DNA from: Pseudomonas triticicola
GTDB lineage: Bacteria > Pseudomonadota > Gammaproteobacteria > Pseudomonadales > Pseudomonadaceae
Assembly (NCBI RefSeq): GCF_019145375.1
Contig: NZ_JAHSTX010000002.1
Location: forward strand, 252,001 to 316,000
Direction of reading: 5' to 3'
DNA: 64,000 bases
A program made the position numbers and the translations under genes. This document shows, in pieces, positions 8,840 through 17,506 of the stretch. The notes under the pieces are model-generated. The model worked only from the letters and a program-made list of their open reading frames with translations. It made no database searches and was not told where the DNA came from. Numbering within the stretch: position 1 is the stretch's first letter; each line of letters begins with the position of its first letter.

Positions 8840-9199
8840 ATGTTGCGGATACGCGGAACGGTCGGCGAGGTGCCGGTGGATTTGACGGTGGAGCTGGATG
8901 ACAGCGATTGGGCCAGGCTGGGTTCGGCGCTGAGCGGGCAGGCGCCGATTGCGCAGTCTGAGGCGGTTGCGCCCGCTCCGGCGGCGAAGCCGGTGAATCA
9001 GGATGATGCGCTGTGGCAGGTGGCCAAAGACTTGTTGCGCAACGCCGGGCAACTTAGCGGGCCGGATCTGCTCGATCAGTTGGAGGTGCTGACCGGCAGT
9101 GCGGCAGCGGGCAAGCGTTTGCTCGTGCGTCTGCGCCACAGTGCCGATGTGAAAGTGGCGAGCGGCGGTGATACGCCGCTCTATAGCTGGATCGGGTAA
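8840..9199 (+). CDS. Conserved small hypothetical protein
   Basis: A 119-aa protein with a predicted beta-rich start (MLRIRGTVGEVPVDLTVELDD), an Ala/Pro linker (AVAPAPAAKP) and a helical C-terminal half (LWQVAKDLLRNAGQLSG...LLDQLEVLTG). The ATG at 8840 has AGGAG eight bases upstream; the TTG just before it is not needed. It converges with cnoX, their ends 4 bp apart. The helical half resembles small DNA- or protein-binding folds but I see no diagnostic motif. It occupies the place of an uncharacterised gene next to the thioredoxin-like gene in other pseudomonads. Confidence 0.7.
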   Translation: MLRIRGTVGEVPVDLTVELDDSDWARLGSALSGQAPIAQSEAVAPAPAAKPVNQDDALWQVAKDLLRNAGQLSGPDLLDQLEVLTGSAAAGKRLLVRLRHSADVKVASGGDTPLYSWIG

Positions 9200-9203
9200 G
9201 GCC

Positions 9204-10076
9204 TTAATACAGCGCCGCAAACACTTTGCGACGGTAAGCCGTCACCAACGGATGATCATTGCCCAGCAGCTCGAACACCTGCAGCAAGGTCTTGTGCGGC
9301 AAGCCTTCGCCGTAGCTGCGGTTGCGGATGAACAGTTTGAGCAAGGCGTCCAGCGCCGCTTCGTATTGCTGGCGCGCCAGTTGCTGGATCGCCAGTTGGT
9401 ACACCGCTTCATCGTCCTGTGGATTTTGCGCCAGGCGGCTTTTCAGGTCGGCGGCGTCCGGCAGGTCGCGGGCGAGGCCGAGGAACTGGATCTGCGCCTT
9501 GGCCCCAGCGAGTGCGGCTTTGTGCTCATCGCTCTTGACCGCGTCGAGCACAGTTTGCGCTTCGCCCAGCTCACCGCGCTCGGTCAGGCAGCGCGCGTAA
9601 AGGATCAGCGCTTTGGCGTTGGTATTGTCTTCTTTGAGCAGGGTCACCAGCACCGCTTCCGCCTCGGCGAAGTGACCTTCGTCGAACATCGCCTGAGCCT
9701 GTTCGAACGGGTCGGCAGCGGCCGGTGGCGGCATCTGCACATGCGGTTCCAGCAGGGCGCGTACGGCGGATTCCGGTTGTGCGCCAGCAAAGCCGTCGAC
9801 CGGCTGACCGTCCTTGAACAGCACCACGGTCGGCAGGCTGCGAATGCCGAAGCGGGCGACGATGTCCTGCTCGATGTCGCAGTTGACCTTGGCCAGCAGC
9901 AACTCGCCCTGATAGCTCTCGGCAATGCCTTGCAACATCGGCATCAACGCCTTGCACGGCGCACACCATTCGGCCCAGAAATCCACCAGCACCGGTTTGT
10001 TGAAGGAGGCTTCGATCACCGACTGGTCGAAATCGGCAGTCGTGGCGTCGAAGATGTACGGCGTTTGCTGACTCAT
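9204..10076 (-). CDS. cnoX: Thioredoxin-domain/TPR co-chaperone CnoX (YbbN)
   Basis: A 290-aa cytoplasmic protein: an N-terminal thioredoxin fold (residues about 7-110) with WAEWCAPCK as the active site, then TPR-like helical repeats to the end (FEQAQAMFDEGHFAEAEAVL..., LILYARCLTERGELGEAQTVL). The architecture and length are those of CnoX/YbbN, which holds unfolded proteins under hypochlorite stress and hands them to GroEL. Unlike E. coli CnoX, whose site is SQHC, this one keeps both redox cysteines (CAPC), so it may retain oxidoreductase activity. The start at 10076 begins MSQQTPYIFD as in homologues. Confidence 0.9.
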   Translation of the reverse strand: MSQQTPYIFDATTADFDQSVIEASFNKPVLVDFWAEWCAPCKALMPMLQGIAESYQGELLLAKVNCDIEQDIVARFGIRSLPTVVLFKDGQPVDGFAGAQPESAVRALLEPHVQMPPPAAADPFEQAQAMFDEGHFAEAEAVLVTLLKEDNTNAKALILYARCLTERGELGEAQTVLDAVKSDEHKAALAGAKAQIQFLGLARDLPDAADLKSRLAQNPQDDEAVYQLAIQQLARQQYEAALDALLKLFIRNRSYGEGLPHKTLLQVFELLGNDHPLVTAYRRKVFAALY

Positions 10077-10178
10077 GGGGGATCTCGTCGAAGAAGCTTG
10101 GAATGGGGCAACTATACGGCTTGGTGGGGGGTGGCCGGAAGCGGGGCGGGTTCGAGAGCTGTGTTGCATGGGCGGACG

Positions 10179-10256
10179 CCTTCGCGAGCAGGCTCGCTCC
10201 CACAGGGGATTTATGAACGACATAGATCCAGTGTGGGAGCGGGCTTGCCCGCGATG
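10179..10256. repeat. REP pair, family A, with diverged right arm
   Basis: The left arm has the standard core (CCTTCGCGAGCAGGCTCGCTCC) and the right arm is the common variant GTGGGAGCGGGCTTGCCCGCGA. It lies between the methyltransferase 3' end and the cnoX promoter. Confidence 0.85.
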
Positions 10257-10263
10257 CTTTCAG

Positions 10264-10917
10264 CTAGCGCCGTGCATGGTAGAGGCTGACATGTCTGAAT
10301 TCCTCAGGCTCGGCCAGATCCGGCAAGGTCATCGCCTCGAGCACTTCAATTCGCTCATACAACGGATGACGAAAATCCCGCACCCGTGAATCCGCCACCA
10401 GCGCTTCGCGTCCGCGAGTGAGAAACGCGTCGAGCAGCGGCAGATTGGCGCGGTCGTACAGCACGTCGGCGACCAGAATCAGATCGAAGCGATCGGCCTC
10501 GGCAAAGAAATCCGTCGAGTAGCTCATCTGCACATTGTTGAGCTCGGCGTTCGCCTTGCACGCGGCGATCGCCAACGGATCGAGATCGCAGGCCACCACT
10601 TCCAGCGCCCCGGCCTTGACCGCTGCGATGCCGGCGATTCCGGATCCGGCGCCGAAATCCAGCACGCGCTTGCCGCGCACCCACTCTGGAAACTGTGCCA
10701 GATAACGCGCCACCGCCAAGCCGCTGGCCCAGCAAAAGCTCCAATAGGGCGGTTCATGCAGGATCCGCTGGGTTTCTTCCTGGCTGAATTCGCGGGCCAT
10801 GTTGTCTCCGTCGATCAGCCACAGCTGCAAATCAGTGCCCGGCAACGCACAGGCTTTCAGTCTGGCGTCGCCGAGCAATTCCCCCAAGGCCTGTTGCAGG
10901 TCGAGCGGTGCTGTCAT
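10264..10917 (-). CDS. Class I SAM-dependent methyltransferase (METTL/ETFB-KMT-like)
   Basis: A 217-aa Rossmann-fold methyltransferase: motif I VLDFGAGSGIAGIAA, the acidic residue after beta-2 (VACDLDPLAI), motif ACKANAELNNVQ and post-II segment LILVADVLYDR. This set matches the protein-lysine methyltransferase group (METTL20/ETFB-KMT and bacterial relatives) rather than small-molecule enzymes; VLYD in place of NPPY argues against an N6-adenine or glutamine target. The start overlaps the stop of the upstream lipoprotein gene by 4 bp (ATGA). The target protein is unknown. Confidence 0.82.
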   Translation of the reverse strand: MTAPLDLQQALGELLGDARLKACALPGTDLQLWLIDGDNMAREFSQEETQRILHEPPYWSFCWASGLAVARYLAQFPEWVRGKRVLDFGAGSGIAGIAAVKAGALEVVACDLDPLAIAACKANAELNNVQMSYSTDFFAEADRFDLILVADVLYDRANLPLLDAFLTRGREALVADSRVRDFRHPLYERIEVLEAMTLPDLAEPEEFRHVSLYHARR

Positions 10918-11378
10918 GGCGCTTTGACGAATTGCAGCTGGCCCAAAGCCTGAGTGGTCGGTTGAGTGATGGTCTGCGACGGCAGGTGCAGGATCAGTTG
11001 TCCGGACTGGCTGGCGCGACCGCGCAGCTCAACCCGTGCGCCGGCCGGAAATGCCTCGGGGTTGAAGCGCAGGTGAAACGGCAGGATCTGGTTGTTGCCG
11101 ATCAGGCTGGAACTGGCGAGCAATTGTTGCGGGCGATCCTTTTCATCGATCACCAGCAGCGCCAATTCGACTTCGGCGCCGGTTGGCACGCCTTGCAGGG
11201 TGCCGCTCAATTCGCGCTGATGGGCTGGCAGCGGGCCGAGTTCGGCGGCCTCTTTGGCTTTTTTCTGCGCCTGTTGCGGCGCGGGGCCCGGCGTCGGCGG
11301 TTGCGGCTTGGGTGCGTCGCTGCCACAGGCCACCAGCAGGCTGAAAAGACTGAGCAGAACGAGCGGACGTAACGGCAT
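10914..11378 (-). CDS. YbaY/YscW-family lipoprotein
   Basis: A 154-aa lipoprotein precursor: signal MPLRPLVLLSLFSLLVA followed by the lipobox Cys (VAC-GSD), then a Pro/Gln-rich linker (PKPQPPTPGPAPQQAQ) and a beta-sandwich domain with the YbaY/YscW-like pattern LSGTLQGVPTGAEVELALLVID...LIGNNQILPFHLRFN. The start at 11378 has GGAG six bases upstream; a frame opening at 11405 would place extra residues before the signal peptide. Such domains occur in type III secretion pilotins and in YbaY of enterics; here it is a stand-alone lipoprotein translationally coupled to the methyltransferase. Confidence 0.8.
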   Translation of the reverse strand: MPLRPLVLLSLFSLLVACGSDAPKPQPPTPGPAPQQAQKKAKEAAELGPLPAHQRELSGTLQGVPTGAEVELALLVIDEKDRPQQLLASSSLIGNNQILPFHLRFNPEAFPAGARVELRGRASQSGQLILHLPSQTITQPTTQALGQLQFVKAP

Positions 11379-11506
11379 TGGAGGCTCCGGCAGAATGAAT
11401 TCCATGGATCAGACGATCATGCCGTTCTGTATACCGCAAAGCCTATGGCTTGTCTTGCCACGGGGATGCGCTACCATGGCCCTCCCATTTTTTGTTGCCA
11501 GCCACC

Positions 11507-11971
11507 ATGCACTGTCCCTTCTGCGGTGCCAACGACACCAAGGTCATCGACTCGCGTCTGGTCGCCGAGGGCGAACAGGTGCGCCGCCGGCGTGAATGCC
11601 TGGCCTGCGGCGAACGTTTCACGACGTTCGAGACGGCCGAACTGGTGTTGCCGCGCCTGATCAAAACCGACGGCAGCCGCCAACCGTTCGACGAAGAAAA
11701 ACTCCGCGCCGGCATGCAACGCGCGCTGGAGAAACGTCCGGTCAGCGTCGAGCGCCTCGAATCCTCTCTGGTCCATATCAAGCACAAGCTGCGCGCCACC
11801 GGCGAACGCGAGGTCAAATCCCTCGTGGTCGGCGAGCTGGTGATGGCCGAGCTGCAAAAGCTTGATGAAGTCGCCTATATCCGTTTTGCCTCGGTGTACA
11901 AGCGCTTCCAGGACCTCAATGAATTCCGCGAAGAGATCGACCGCCTCGCCCGCGAACCGGTGAAAGAATGA
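11507..11971 (+). CDS. nrdR: Transcriptional repressor NrdR
   Basis: A 154-aa protein with an N-terminal four-cysteine zinc ribbon ([10 protein letters not shown] ... [15 protein letters not shown]) and an ATP-cone domain ([20 protein letters not shown]). NrdR senses ATP/dATP and represses ribonucleotide reductase genes. The length equals that of family members. The stop overlaps the ribD start (ATGA), and in Pseudomonas nrdR heads the riboflavin operon, so it is probably co-transcribed with ribD. Confidence 0.97.
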   Translation: MHCPFCGANDTKVIDSRLVAEGEQVRRRRECLACGERFTTFETAELVLPRLIKTDGSRQPFDEEKLRAGMQRALEKRPVSVERLESSLVHIKHKLRATGEREVKSLVVGELVMAELQKLDEVAYIRFASVYKRFQDLNEFREEIDRLAREPVKE

Positions 11972-13101
11972 CCACCGCCGCCGAGCAGGCGATCCTCGAC
12001 GCGCATTTCATGGCCCGCGCACTGGAACTGGCGCGCAAGGGGCACTACACCACCCATCCCAATCCGCGAGTCGGTTGCGTGGTGGTGCGTGACGGGCAGA
12101 TTGTCGGCGAAGGCTGGCATGAGCGCGCCGGCCAACCCCATGCCGAAGTCCACGCCCTGCGCGCCGCCGGCGAGCGGGCCCGGGGCGCGACGGCGTATGT
12201 GACCCTCGAACCTTGCAGTCATCACGGACGCACGCCGCCGTGCGCCGACGCCTTGGTGACCGCTGGCGTTGCCCGGGTCGTGGCGGCGATGCGTGATCCC
12301 AATCCACAAGTTGCCGGGCGCGGTTTGCAGCGCTTGGCCGAGGCCGGTATCGCCACTGAAAGCGGGGTGCTGGAAGCAGAGGCACGCAAGCTCAATCAAG
12401 GTTTTCTGAAACGCATGGAACATGGCTTGCCATTCGTGCGGGTCAAGCTGGCCATGAGCCTCGACGGGCGCACGGCGATGGAAAGCGGCGAGAGTCAGTG
12501 GATCACCGGCCCGGCGGCGCGTTCGGCGGTGCAGCGTTTGCGCGCTGAGGCGGCGGTGGTGCTGACCGGCGCCGATACGGTGCTGGCCGATGGCGCACGC
12601 TTGACCGTGCGCGCGGACGAACTCGGTCTGGACAGCGAGCAAACCGCGCTGGCCATGAGTCGCCCGCCATTGCGCGTGTTGATCGATGGCCGCCTGCGAG
12701 TGCCGCTGGATGCGCCGTTCTTCAAGGCCGGGCCGGCGCTGGTCGCCACCTGTGTAGCGGTCGAGGAGCAATACGCCAACGGCCCGGAATGCCTGATCGT
12801 GCCGGGTGACGACGGCCAAGTCGATTTGCATCAGTTGCTTATCCAACTGGCCGACCGTGGCACCAACGAGGTGCTGGTCGAGGCCGGGCCGCGTCTGGCC
12901 GGTGCCTTTGCGCAACTGGGGCTGGTCGACGAGTTCGTGATCTTCATTGCCGGCAAATTCCTTGGCTCCACGGCGCGTCCGCTGCTCGACTGGCCGCTGG
13001 CGCAGATGAAAGATGCGCCGGAACTGAAAATCACTGAAATCCGCGCGGTGGGCGATGACTGGCGAGTCACTGCGATCCCTGTCCCTGCAGCCCGCGTATA
13101 A
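11968..13101 (+). CDS. ribD: Bifunctional deaminase/reductase RibD
   Basis: A 377-aa bifunctional enzyme of riboflavin synthesis. The N-terminal deaminase half has the zinc site PHAEVHAL...[14 protein letters not shown] (residues about 55-90); the C-terminal reductase half contains [14 protein letters not shown], a WITG motif and [11 protein letters not shown]. It converts the GTP cyclohydrolase product to 5-amino-6-ribitylamino-uracil phosphate. The start overlaps the nrdR stop. No FMN riboswitch fits in the 4-bp overlap, so control must be upstream of nrdR or absent. Confidence 0.96.
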   Translation: MTTAAEQAILDAHFMARALELARKGHYTTHPNPRVGCVVVRDGQIVGEGWHERAGQPHAEVHALRAAGERARGATAYVTLEPCSHHGRTPPCADALVTAGVARVVAAMRDPNPQVAGRGLQRLAEAGIATESGVLEAEARKLNQGFLKRMEHGLPFVRVKLAMSLDGRTAMESGESQWITGPAARSAVQRLRAEAAVVLTGADTVLADGARLTVRADELGLDSEQTALAMSRPPLRVLIDGRLRVPLDAPFFKAGPALVATCVAVEEQYANGPECLIVPGDDGQVDLHQLLIQLADRGTNEVLVEAGPRLAGAFAQLGLVDEFVIFIAGKFLGSTARPLLDWPLAQMKDAPELKITEIRAVGDDWRVTAIPVPAARV

Positions 13102-13148
13102 TTCCCGGCCATCGCGTTAGCGCTGGCCTCGTTCTCAAGGAGAACCCC

Positions 13149-13811
13149 ATGTTCACCGGCATCATCGAATCCATCGGCAGTATCCGCGCACTGGCCCCAA
13201 AGGGCGGTGATGTGCGGGTGCACGTCGCAACCGGCAAGCTCGATCTGAGTGACGTCAAACTCGGCGACAGCATCGCGGTCAACGGCGTTTGCCTGACCGC
13301 CGTCGAGTTGCCGGGCGACGGCTTTGCCGCCGACGTCAGCCGCGAAACCCTCGATTGCACCGCCATGAATGACCTGAAAAGCGGCAGCCCGGTCAATCTG
13401 GAAAAAGCCCTGACCCCGACCACTCGCCTCGGCGGGCATCTGGTCAGCGGCCACGTCGATGGTGTCGGCGAAGTGGTATCGCGCAGCGACAATGCCCGCG
13501 CCGTGGAATTTCGCATCCGCGCGCCGAAAGAGCTGGCCAAGTACATCGCCCACAAAGGCTCGATCACCGTCGACGGCACCAGCCTGACCGTGAACGAAGT
13601 CGATGGCGCCGAGTTCATGCTGACGATCATTCCGCACACCCTCAGCGAAACCATCATGGCCTCATACAAGCCGGGCCGCCGGGTGAATCTGGAAGTCGAC
13701 CTGCTGGCGCGTTATCTGGAGCGTCTGCTGCTGGGCGACAAGGCCGCCGAGAAGACCGCCGGCAGCACCATCACCGAAAGCTTTCTGGCCCAAAACGGCT
13801 ACCTCAAATAA
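13149..13811 (+). CDS. ribE: Riboflavin synthase alpha chain
   Basis: A 220-aa enzyme built of two similar barrels, beginning MFTGIIESIGSI and repeating as GHLVSGHVDGVGEV in the second half. SVNGVCLT-type residues appear as AVNGVCLTAV (about 40-49) and VDGTSLTVNEV (about 141-151). It condenses two lumazine molecules into riboflavin plus the RibH substrate. AAGGAGAA lies 8 bases upstream of the ATG. The gene named ribC in P. aeruginosa is the same enzyme. It lies between ribD and the ribB gene in one operon. Confidence 0.95.
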   Translation: MFTGIIESIGSIRALAPKGGDVRVHVATGKLDLSDVKLGDSIAVNGVCLTAVELPGDGFAADVSRETLDCTAMNDLKSGSPVNLEKALTPTTRLGGHLVSGHVDGVGEVVSRSDNARAVEFRIRAPKELAKYIAHKGSITVDGTSLTVNEVDGAEFMLTIIPHTLSETIMASYKPGRRVNLEVDLLARYLERLLLGDKAAEKTAGSTITESFLAQNGYLK

Positions 13812-13832
13812 TTCAAAAGAAGGGGGTGCCTT

Positions 13833-14924
13833 GTGGCGCTCAATAGCATCGAAGAACTGGTTGAAGACATCCGCCAAGGCAAGATGGTCATCCTCATGGA
13901 TGACGAAGACCGCGAGAACGAAGGCGACCTGATCATGGCCGCCGAATGCTGCCAGGCCGAACACATCAACTTCATGGCCAAGCACGCCCGTGGCCTGATC
14001 TGCATGCCGATGAGCCGCGAGCGCTGCGAACTGTTGAAGCTGCCGCTGATGGCGCCGCGCAACGGTTCCGGTTTCGGCACCAAGTTCACCGTTTCGATCG
14101 AAGCTGCCGAAGGCGTGACCACCGGCATCTCCGCCGCTGACCGTGCGCGCACCGTGCAAGCGGCTGCCGCCAAAGACGCCAAGGCTGAAGATATCGTCAG
14201 TCCGGGCCACATCTTCCCGCTGATGGCCCAGGCCGGCGGCACCCTCGCTCGCGCCGGCCACACCGAAGCCGCCTGCGACCTGGCGCGCATGGCCGGTTTC
14301 GAGCCGAGCGGCGTGATCTGCGAAGTGATGAACGACGACGGCACCATGTCCCGTCGCGCCGAACTCGAAGCATTCGCCGCCGAACACAACATCAAGATCG
14401 GCACCATCGCCGACCTGATCCACTACCGGATGATCCACGAACGTACCGTTCAGCGGATTGCCGAGCAGCCGCTGGACAGCGAACTGGGCCAATTCAACCT
14501 GGTGACCTATCGTGATTCGGTGGAAGGCGACGTGCACATGGCCCTGACGCTGGGCACTGTCTGCGCTGAGGAGCCGACGCTGGTTCGCGTGCACAACATG
14601 GACCCGCTGCGCGACCTGCTGATGGTCAAGCAACCGGGCCGTTGGAGCCTGCGCGCCGCCATGGCTGCGGTCGCCGAGGCCGGCAGCGGTGTGGTGCTGC
14701 TGCTCGGTCACCCGCTAGATGGCGACGTGCTGCTGGCGCATATCCGTGAAACCGGTGAGCAGGCAGCGCCGAAAAAACCGACCACTTACAGCATTGTCGG
14801 TGCCGGTTCGCAGATCCTGCGTGACCTCGGCGTGCGCAAAATGCGCTTGATGTCGGCACCAATGAAGTTCAATGCGATATCCGGTTTCGATCTGGAAGTT
14901 GTAGAATACGTGCCCTCCGAATAA
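13833..14924 (+). CDS. ribB: DHBP synthase with degenerate GTP cyclohydrolase II domain (RibBX type)
   Basis: A 363-aa protein. Residues 1-205 form the 3,4-dihydroxy-2-butanone-4-phosphate synthase domain with the acidic loop DDEDRENEGD (23-32) and ARGLICMPM. The C-terminal part has the position and size of GTP cyclohydrolase II but lacks the three zinc cysteines and the CxTGD...RCDCG signature; that region reads RVHNMDPLRDLLMV. It is therefore not a second cyclohydrolase. This layout is known in proteobacteria as RibBX. The start is GTG at 13833 with AAGGGGG upstream. The functional cyclohydrolase is the stand-alone RibA at 18389. Confidence 0.93.
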   Translation: MALNSIEELVEDIRQGKMVILMDDEDRENEGDLIMAAECCQAEHINFMAKHARGLICMPMSRERCELLKLPLMAPRNGSGFGTKFTVSIEAAEGVTTGISAADRARTVQAAAAKDAKAEDIVSPGHIFPLMAQAGGTLARAGHTEAACDLARMAGFEPSGVICEVMNDDGTMSRRAELEAFAAEHNIKIGTIADLIHYRMIHERTVQRIAEQPLDSELGQFNLVTYRDSVEGDVHMALTLGTVCAEEPTLVRVHNMDPLRDLLMVKQPGRWSLRAAMAAVAEAGSGVVLLLGHPLDGDVLLAHIRETGEQAAPKKPTTYSIVGAGSQILRDLGVRKMRLMSAPMKFNAISGFDLEVVEYVPSE

Positions 14925-14969
14925 TGACCGGCTGTTTCCGGACTCCGATTCGCGGCAAATAATCACTGA

Positions 14970-14992
14970 GGGACGCGTAGCAGACGCGTCCC
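14970..14992 (+). promoter_or_regulatory. Perfect intergenic hairpin before ribH
   Basis: GGGACGCGT and ACGCGTCCC form a 9-bp GC-rich stem with an AGCAG loop, followed by GGCTCTTTAAGAG just before the ribH ribosome-binding site. There is no long U tract, so it is a weak attenuator, processing site or RNA-stability element rather than a full terminator. Confidence 0.5.
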
Positions 14993-15014
14993 GGCTCTTT
15001 AAGAGAACTGACGA

Positions 15015-15491
15015 ATGACCCTGAAGACCATCGAAGGTACCTTCATCGCCCCTAAAGGCCGCTACGCTCTGGTAGTGGGCCGCTTCAACAGCTTCGTGGT
15101 TGAAAGCCTGGTCAGCGGTGCCGTTGATGCCCTGGTTCGCCACGGCGTGAGCGAAAGCGACATCACCATCATCCGCGCACCGGGCGCCTTCGAAATCCCG
15201 CTGGTTGCGCAGAAAGTCGCCCAGAAAGGCGAGTTCGCAGCCATCATCGCCCTTGGCGCGGTCATTCGTGGCGGTACTCCGCACTTCGAATACGTGGCTG
15301 GCGAGTGCACCAAAGGCCTGGCCCAGGTCTCCATGGAATTCGGCGTACCGGTCGCCTTCGGCGTGCTGACCGTTGACTCCATCGAGCAAGCCATCGAACG
15401 TTCCGGCACCAAGGCCGGTAACAAAGGTGCCGAAGCTGCCCTGTCCGCTCTGGAAATGGTCAGCCTGCTGGCGCAGTTGGAGGCCAAGTGA
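15015..15491 (+). CDS. ribH: 6,7-dimethyl-8-ribityllumazine synthase
   Basis: A 158-aa lumazine synthase, the usual length. It has the substrate motifs VVGRFNSFV (residues about 17-25), [10 protein letters not shown] and [15 protein letters not shown], including the conserved His in the last one. It joins the RibB and RibD products and assembles into hollow icosahedra in the family. AAGAG lies upstream; its stop overlaps the nusB GTG start by 4 bp, coupling the two. Confidence 0.97.
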   Translation: MTLKTIEGTFIAPKGRYALVVGRFNSFVVESLVSGAVDALVRHGVSESDITIIRAPGAFEIPLVAQKVAQKGEFAAIIALGAVIRGGTPHFEYVAGECTKGLAQVSMEFGVPVAFGVLTVDSIEQAIERSGTKAGNKGAEAALSALEMVSLLAQLEAK

Positions 15492-15988
15492 TTAGCGACG
15501 AAAGCGATCGTTTCAACCCGCGCGATCCGAAACCTGCGGATGCCGGCAAGCCGTCGAAGAGCGCCAAGCGTCGCGAAGCCCGTCAGCTCGCGACCCAGGC
15601 GCTGTACCAGTGGCACATGGCCCGGCAATCGCTGAACGAGATCGAAGCGCAGTTTCGCGTTGATAACGATTTCACCGATGTCGACGGTGCCTACTTCCGT
15701 GAAATCCTTCACGGGGTTCCGCAGTTCAAGACCGAAATCGACACTGCCTTGACGCCTTGCCTGGATCTGGCGATCGAAGAGCTGGACCCGGTTGAACTGG
15801 CGGTTCTGCGCCTGTCGACCTGGGAACTGCTCAAGCGCGTCGACGTGCCGTATCGCGTTGTGATCAACGAAGGTATCGAGCTGGCCAAGGTGTTTGGTTC
15901 GACCGACGGCCACAAGTTCGTCAACGGCGTGCTCGACAAGCTGGCCCCGCGCCTGCGTGAAGCTGAAGTGAAGGCGTTCAAGCGCTGA
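15488..15988 (+). CDS. nusB: Transcription antitermination factor NusB
   Basis: A 166-aa all-helical RNA-binding protein. The arginine-rich N-terminal part [19 protein letters not shown] (about residues 25-43) binds boxA RNA, and the C-terminal region has [30 protein letters not shown]. It works with NusE in rRNA antitermination. It starts with GTG at 15488 overlapping the ribH stop. It has about 20 extra N-terminal residues compared with E. coli NusB, as in other pseudomonads. Confidence 0.96.
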   Translation: MISDESDRFNPRDPKPADAGKPSKSAKRREARQLATQALYQWHMARQSLNEIEAQFRVDNDFTDVDGAYFREILHGVPQFKTEIDTALTPCLDLAIEELDPVELAVLRLSTWELLKRVDVPYRVVINEGIELAKVFGSTDGHKFVNGVLDKLAPRLREAEVKAFKR

Positions 15989-16015
15989 TCGGCGCTTGAA
16001 TAATTTTTCTCGGCC

Positions 16016-16981
16016 ATGGGCGAGTTTGAGCTGATCCGCAATTTCTTCGCCGCCGCGCCTTGTGCGCAGGGCGGCGAAGGCGTTGCTCTGGGGATCGGCG
16101 ACGACTGCGCCTTGCTGGCGGTTCCCGCTGGGGAACAGCTGGCGGTTTCTACCGATACGCTGGTGGCCGGTGTGCATTTCGCCGACCCCTGCGATCCGTT
16201 TCTGCTCGGTCAGCGCTCGCTGGCCGTCGCGGTCAGTGACCTGGCCGCCATGGGCGCCGCGCCCGTTGCCTTTACCCTTGCCCTGACCTTGCCGACGGTG
16301 ACTGCCGATTGGCTGCAAGCCTATGCCCGTGGTTTGAACCGCATGGCGCAAAGCTGCGGCGTGGCGCTGGTCGGCGGCGATACCACGCGCGGACCGTTGA
16401 GCCTGACGGTCACCGTGTTCGGCCGCGTACCCGCTGGCCAGGGACTGACCCGCAGCGGTGCGCAGGCCGGTGATCTGCTCTGCGTCGGCGGCGAACTGGG
16501 CAATGCCGCCGGCGCCTTGCCGCTGGTATTGGCCCAACGTGATGCCGAAGCGCATATCGCGCAGCCGCTGCTCGAGCATTACTGGTCGCCACAACCGCAA
16601 CTGGCCCTCGGTCAGGCGCTGCGCGGCAAGGCCACGGCGGCGCTGGACATCTCCGACGGCCTGCTCGCCGATTGCGGACATATCGCGCTGGCGTCGAAGG
16701 TACGACTTGAGATTGAACGCGAGCGTGTACCGTTGTCGGATGCTTTAGTCGCGTTTCTCGGTCAGCGCGGTGCCGAGCGCGCGGCATTGAGCGGTGGTGA
16801 TGATTACGTATTGGCCTTCACCTTGCCGCCCGCCGAGTTGCCGGCACTGCTGGCCGACGGCTGGCCGATTCATGTGATCGGCCGTGTGCTGCCGGGCCAG
16901 GGCGTGCTGCTGCTGGACCGCGACGGGCGCGACATCACTCCGCAGATTCGCGGCTACCAACATTTTCAGGAGACACCGTGA
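16016..16981 (+). CDS. thiL: Thiamine-monophosphate kinase
   Basis: A 321-aa enzyme that phosphorylates thiamine monophosphate to the diphosphate cofactor. It shows the PurM-like ATP-binding motifs GIGDDCALLAV (about residues 27-37), STDTLVAGVHF, DLAAMGA and GGDTTRG, plus the C-terminal ALDISDGLLAD. The start MGEFELIRNFF is the usual ThiL N-terminus. Its end overlaps the pgpA GTG start by 4 bp, as in the conserved nusB-thiL-pgpA run. Confidence 0.96.
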   Translation: MGEFELIRNFFAAAPCAQGGEGVALGIGDDCALLAVPAGEQLAVSTDTLVAGVHFADPCDPFLLGQRSLAVAVSDLAAMGAAPVAFTLALTLPTVTADWLQAYARGLNRMAQSCGVALVGGDTTRGPLSLTVTVFGRVPAGQGLTRSGAQAGDLLCVGGELGNAAGALPLVLAQRDAEAHIAQPLLEHYWSPQPQLALGQALRGKATAALDISDGLLADCGHIALASKVRLEIERERVPLSDALVAFLGQRGAERAALSGGDDYVLAFTLPPAELPALLADGWPIHVIGRVLPGQGVLLLDRDGRDITPQIRGYQHFQETP

Positions 16982-17481
16982 CAGATCACCCGAAACAGGT
17001 CCCTGCCGAATTCGTGCCTCCTTCGGTCTGGCGCAATCCGTGGCATTTCCTCGCGTTCGGCTTCGGCTCCGGCACCTTGCCAAAAGCGCCGGGCACGTGG
17101 GGCTCGCTGGTGGCGCTGCCGTTCATTCCGCTGTGGCAGATGCTGCCCGACTGGGGCTACTGGCTGATGCTCGGCATCACCATGCTGTTCGGCTTCTGGC
17201 TGTGCGGCAAAGTCGCTGACGATTTGCGCGTGCACGACCACGAAGGCATCGTCTGGGACGAAATGGTCGGCATGTGGATCACCCTGTGGCTGGTGCCGGA
17301 AGGCTGGTACTGGTTGCTCGCGGGTTTTCTGGTGTTCCGCTTCTTCGATATTCTCAAGCCGTGGCCGATCCGCTGGATCGACAAGCATGTGCATGGCGGC
17401 GTCGGCATCATGCTCGACGACGTGCTGGCCGGTGTGTTTGCCTGGCTGGCGATGCAAGGGCTGGTCTGGGTTTTCGCCTGA
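16978..17481 (+). CDS. pgpA: Phosphatidylglycerophosphatase A
   Basis: A 167-aa inner-membrane enzyme of phosphatidylglycerol synthesis. Motifs FGSGTLPKAPGTWGS near the N-terminus and IVWDEMVGMW in the middle match PgpA; there are three to four hydrophobic segments (VALPFIPLW, WLMLGITMLFGFWL, WVFA end). The start is GTG within the thiL stop. It is the last gene of the riboflavin/NusB run before the solute-binding protein. Confidence 0.94.
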   Translation: MTDHPKQVPAEFVPPSVWRNPWHFLAFGFGSGTLPKAPGTWGSLVALPFIPLWQMLPDWGYWLMLGITMLFGFWLCGKVADDLRVHDHEGIVWDEMVGMWITLWLVPEGWYWLLAGFLVFRFFDILKPWPIRWIDKHVHGGVGIMLDDVLAGVFAWLAMQGLVWVFA

Positions 17482-17506
17482 TTCGACTCACGTGAGGAAA
17501 CACGCA

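Noticed and set aside
10756..11372. Plus-strand open frames over the methyltransferase and lipoprotein genes
   Set aside because: Antisense to genes with clear motifs and signals; no supporting features.
13102..13148. Possible FMN riboswitch before ribE
   Set aside because: The gap is only 47 bp, too short, and lacks the conserved RFN element.
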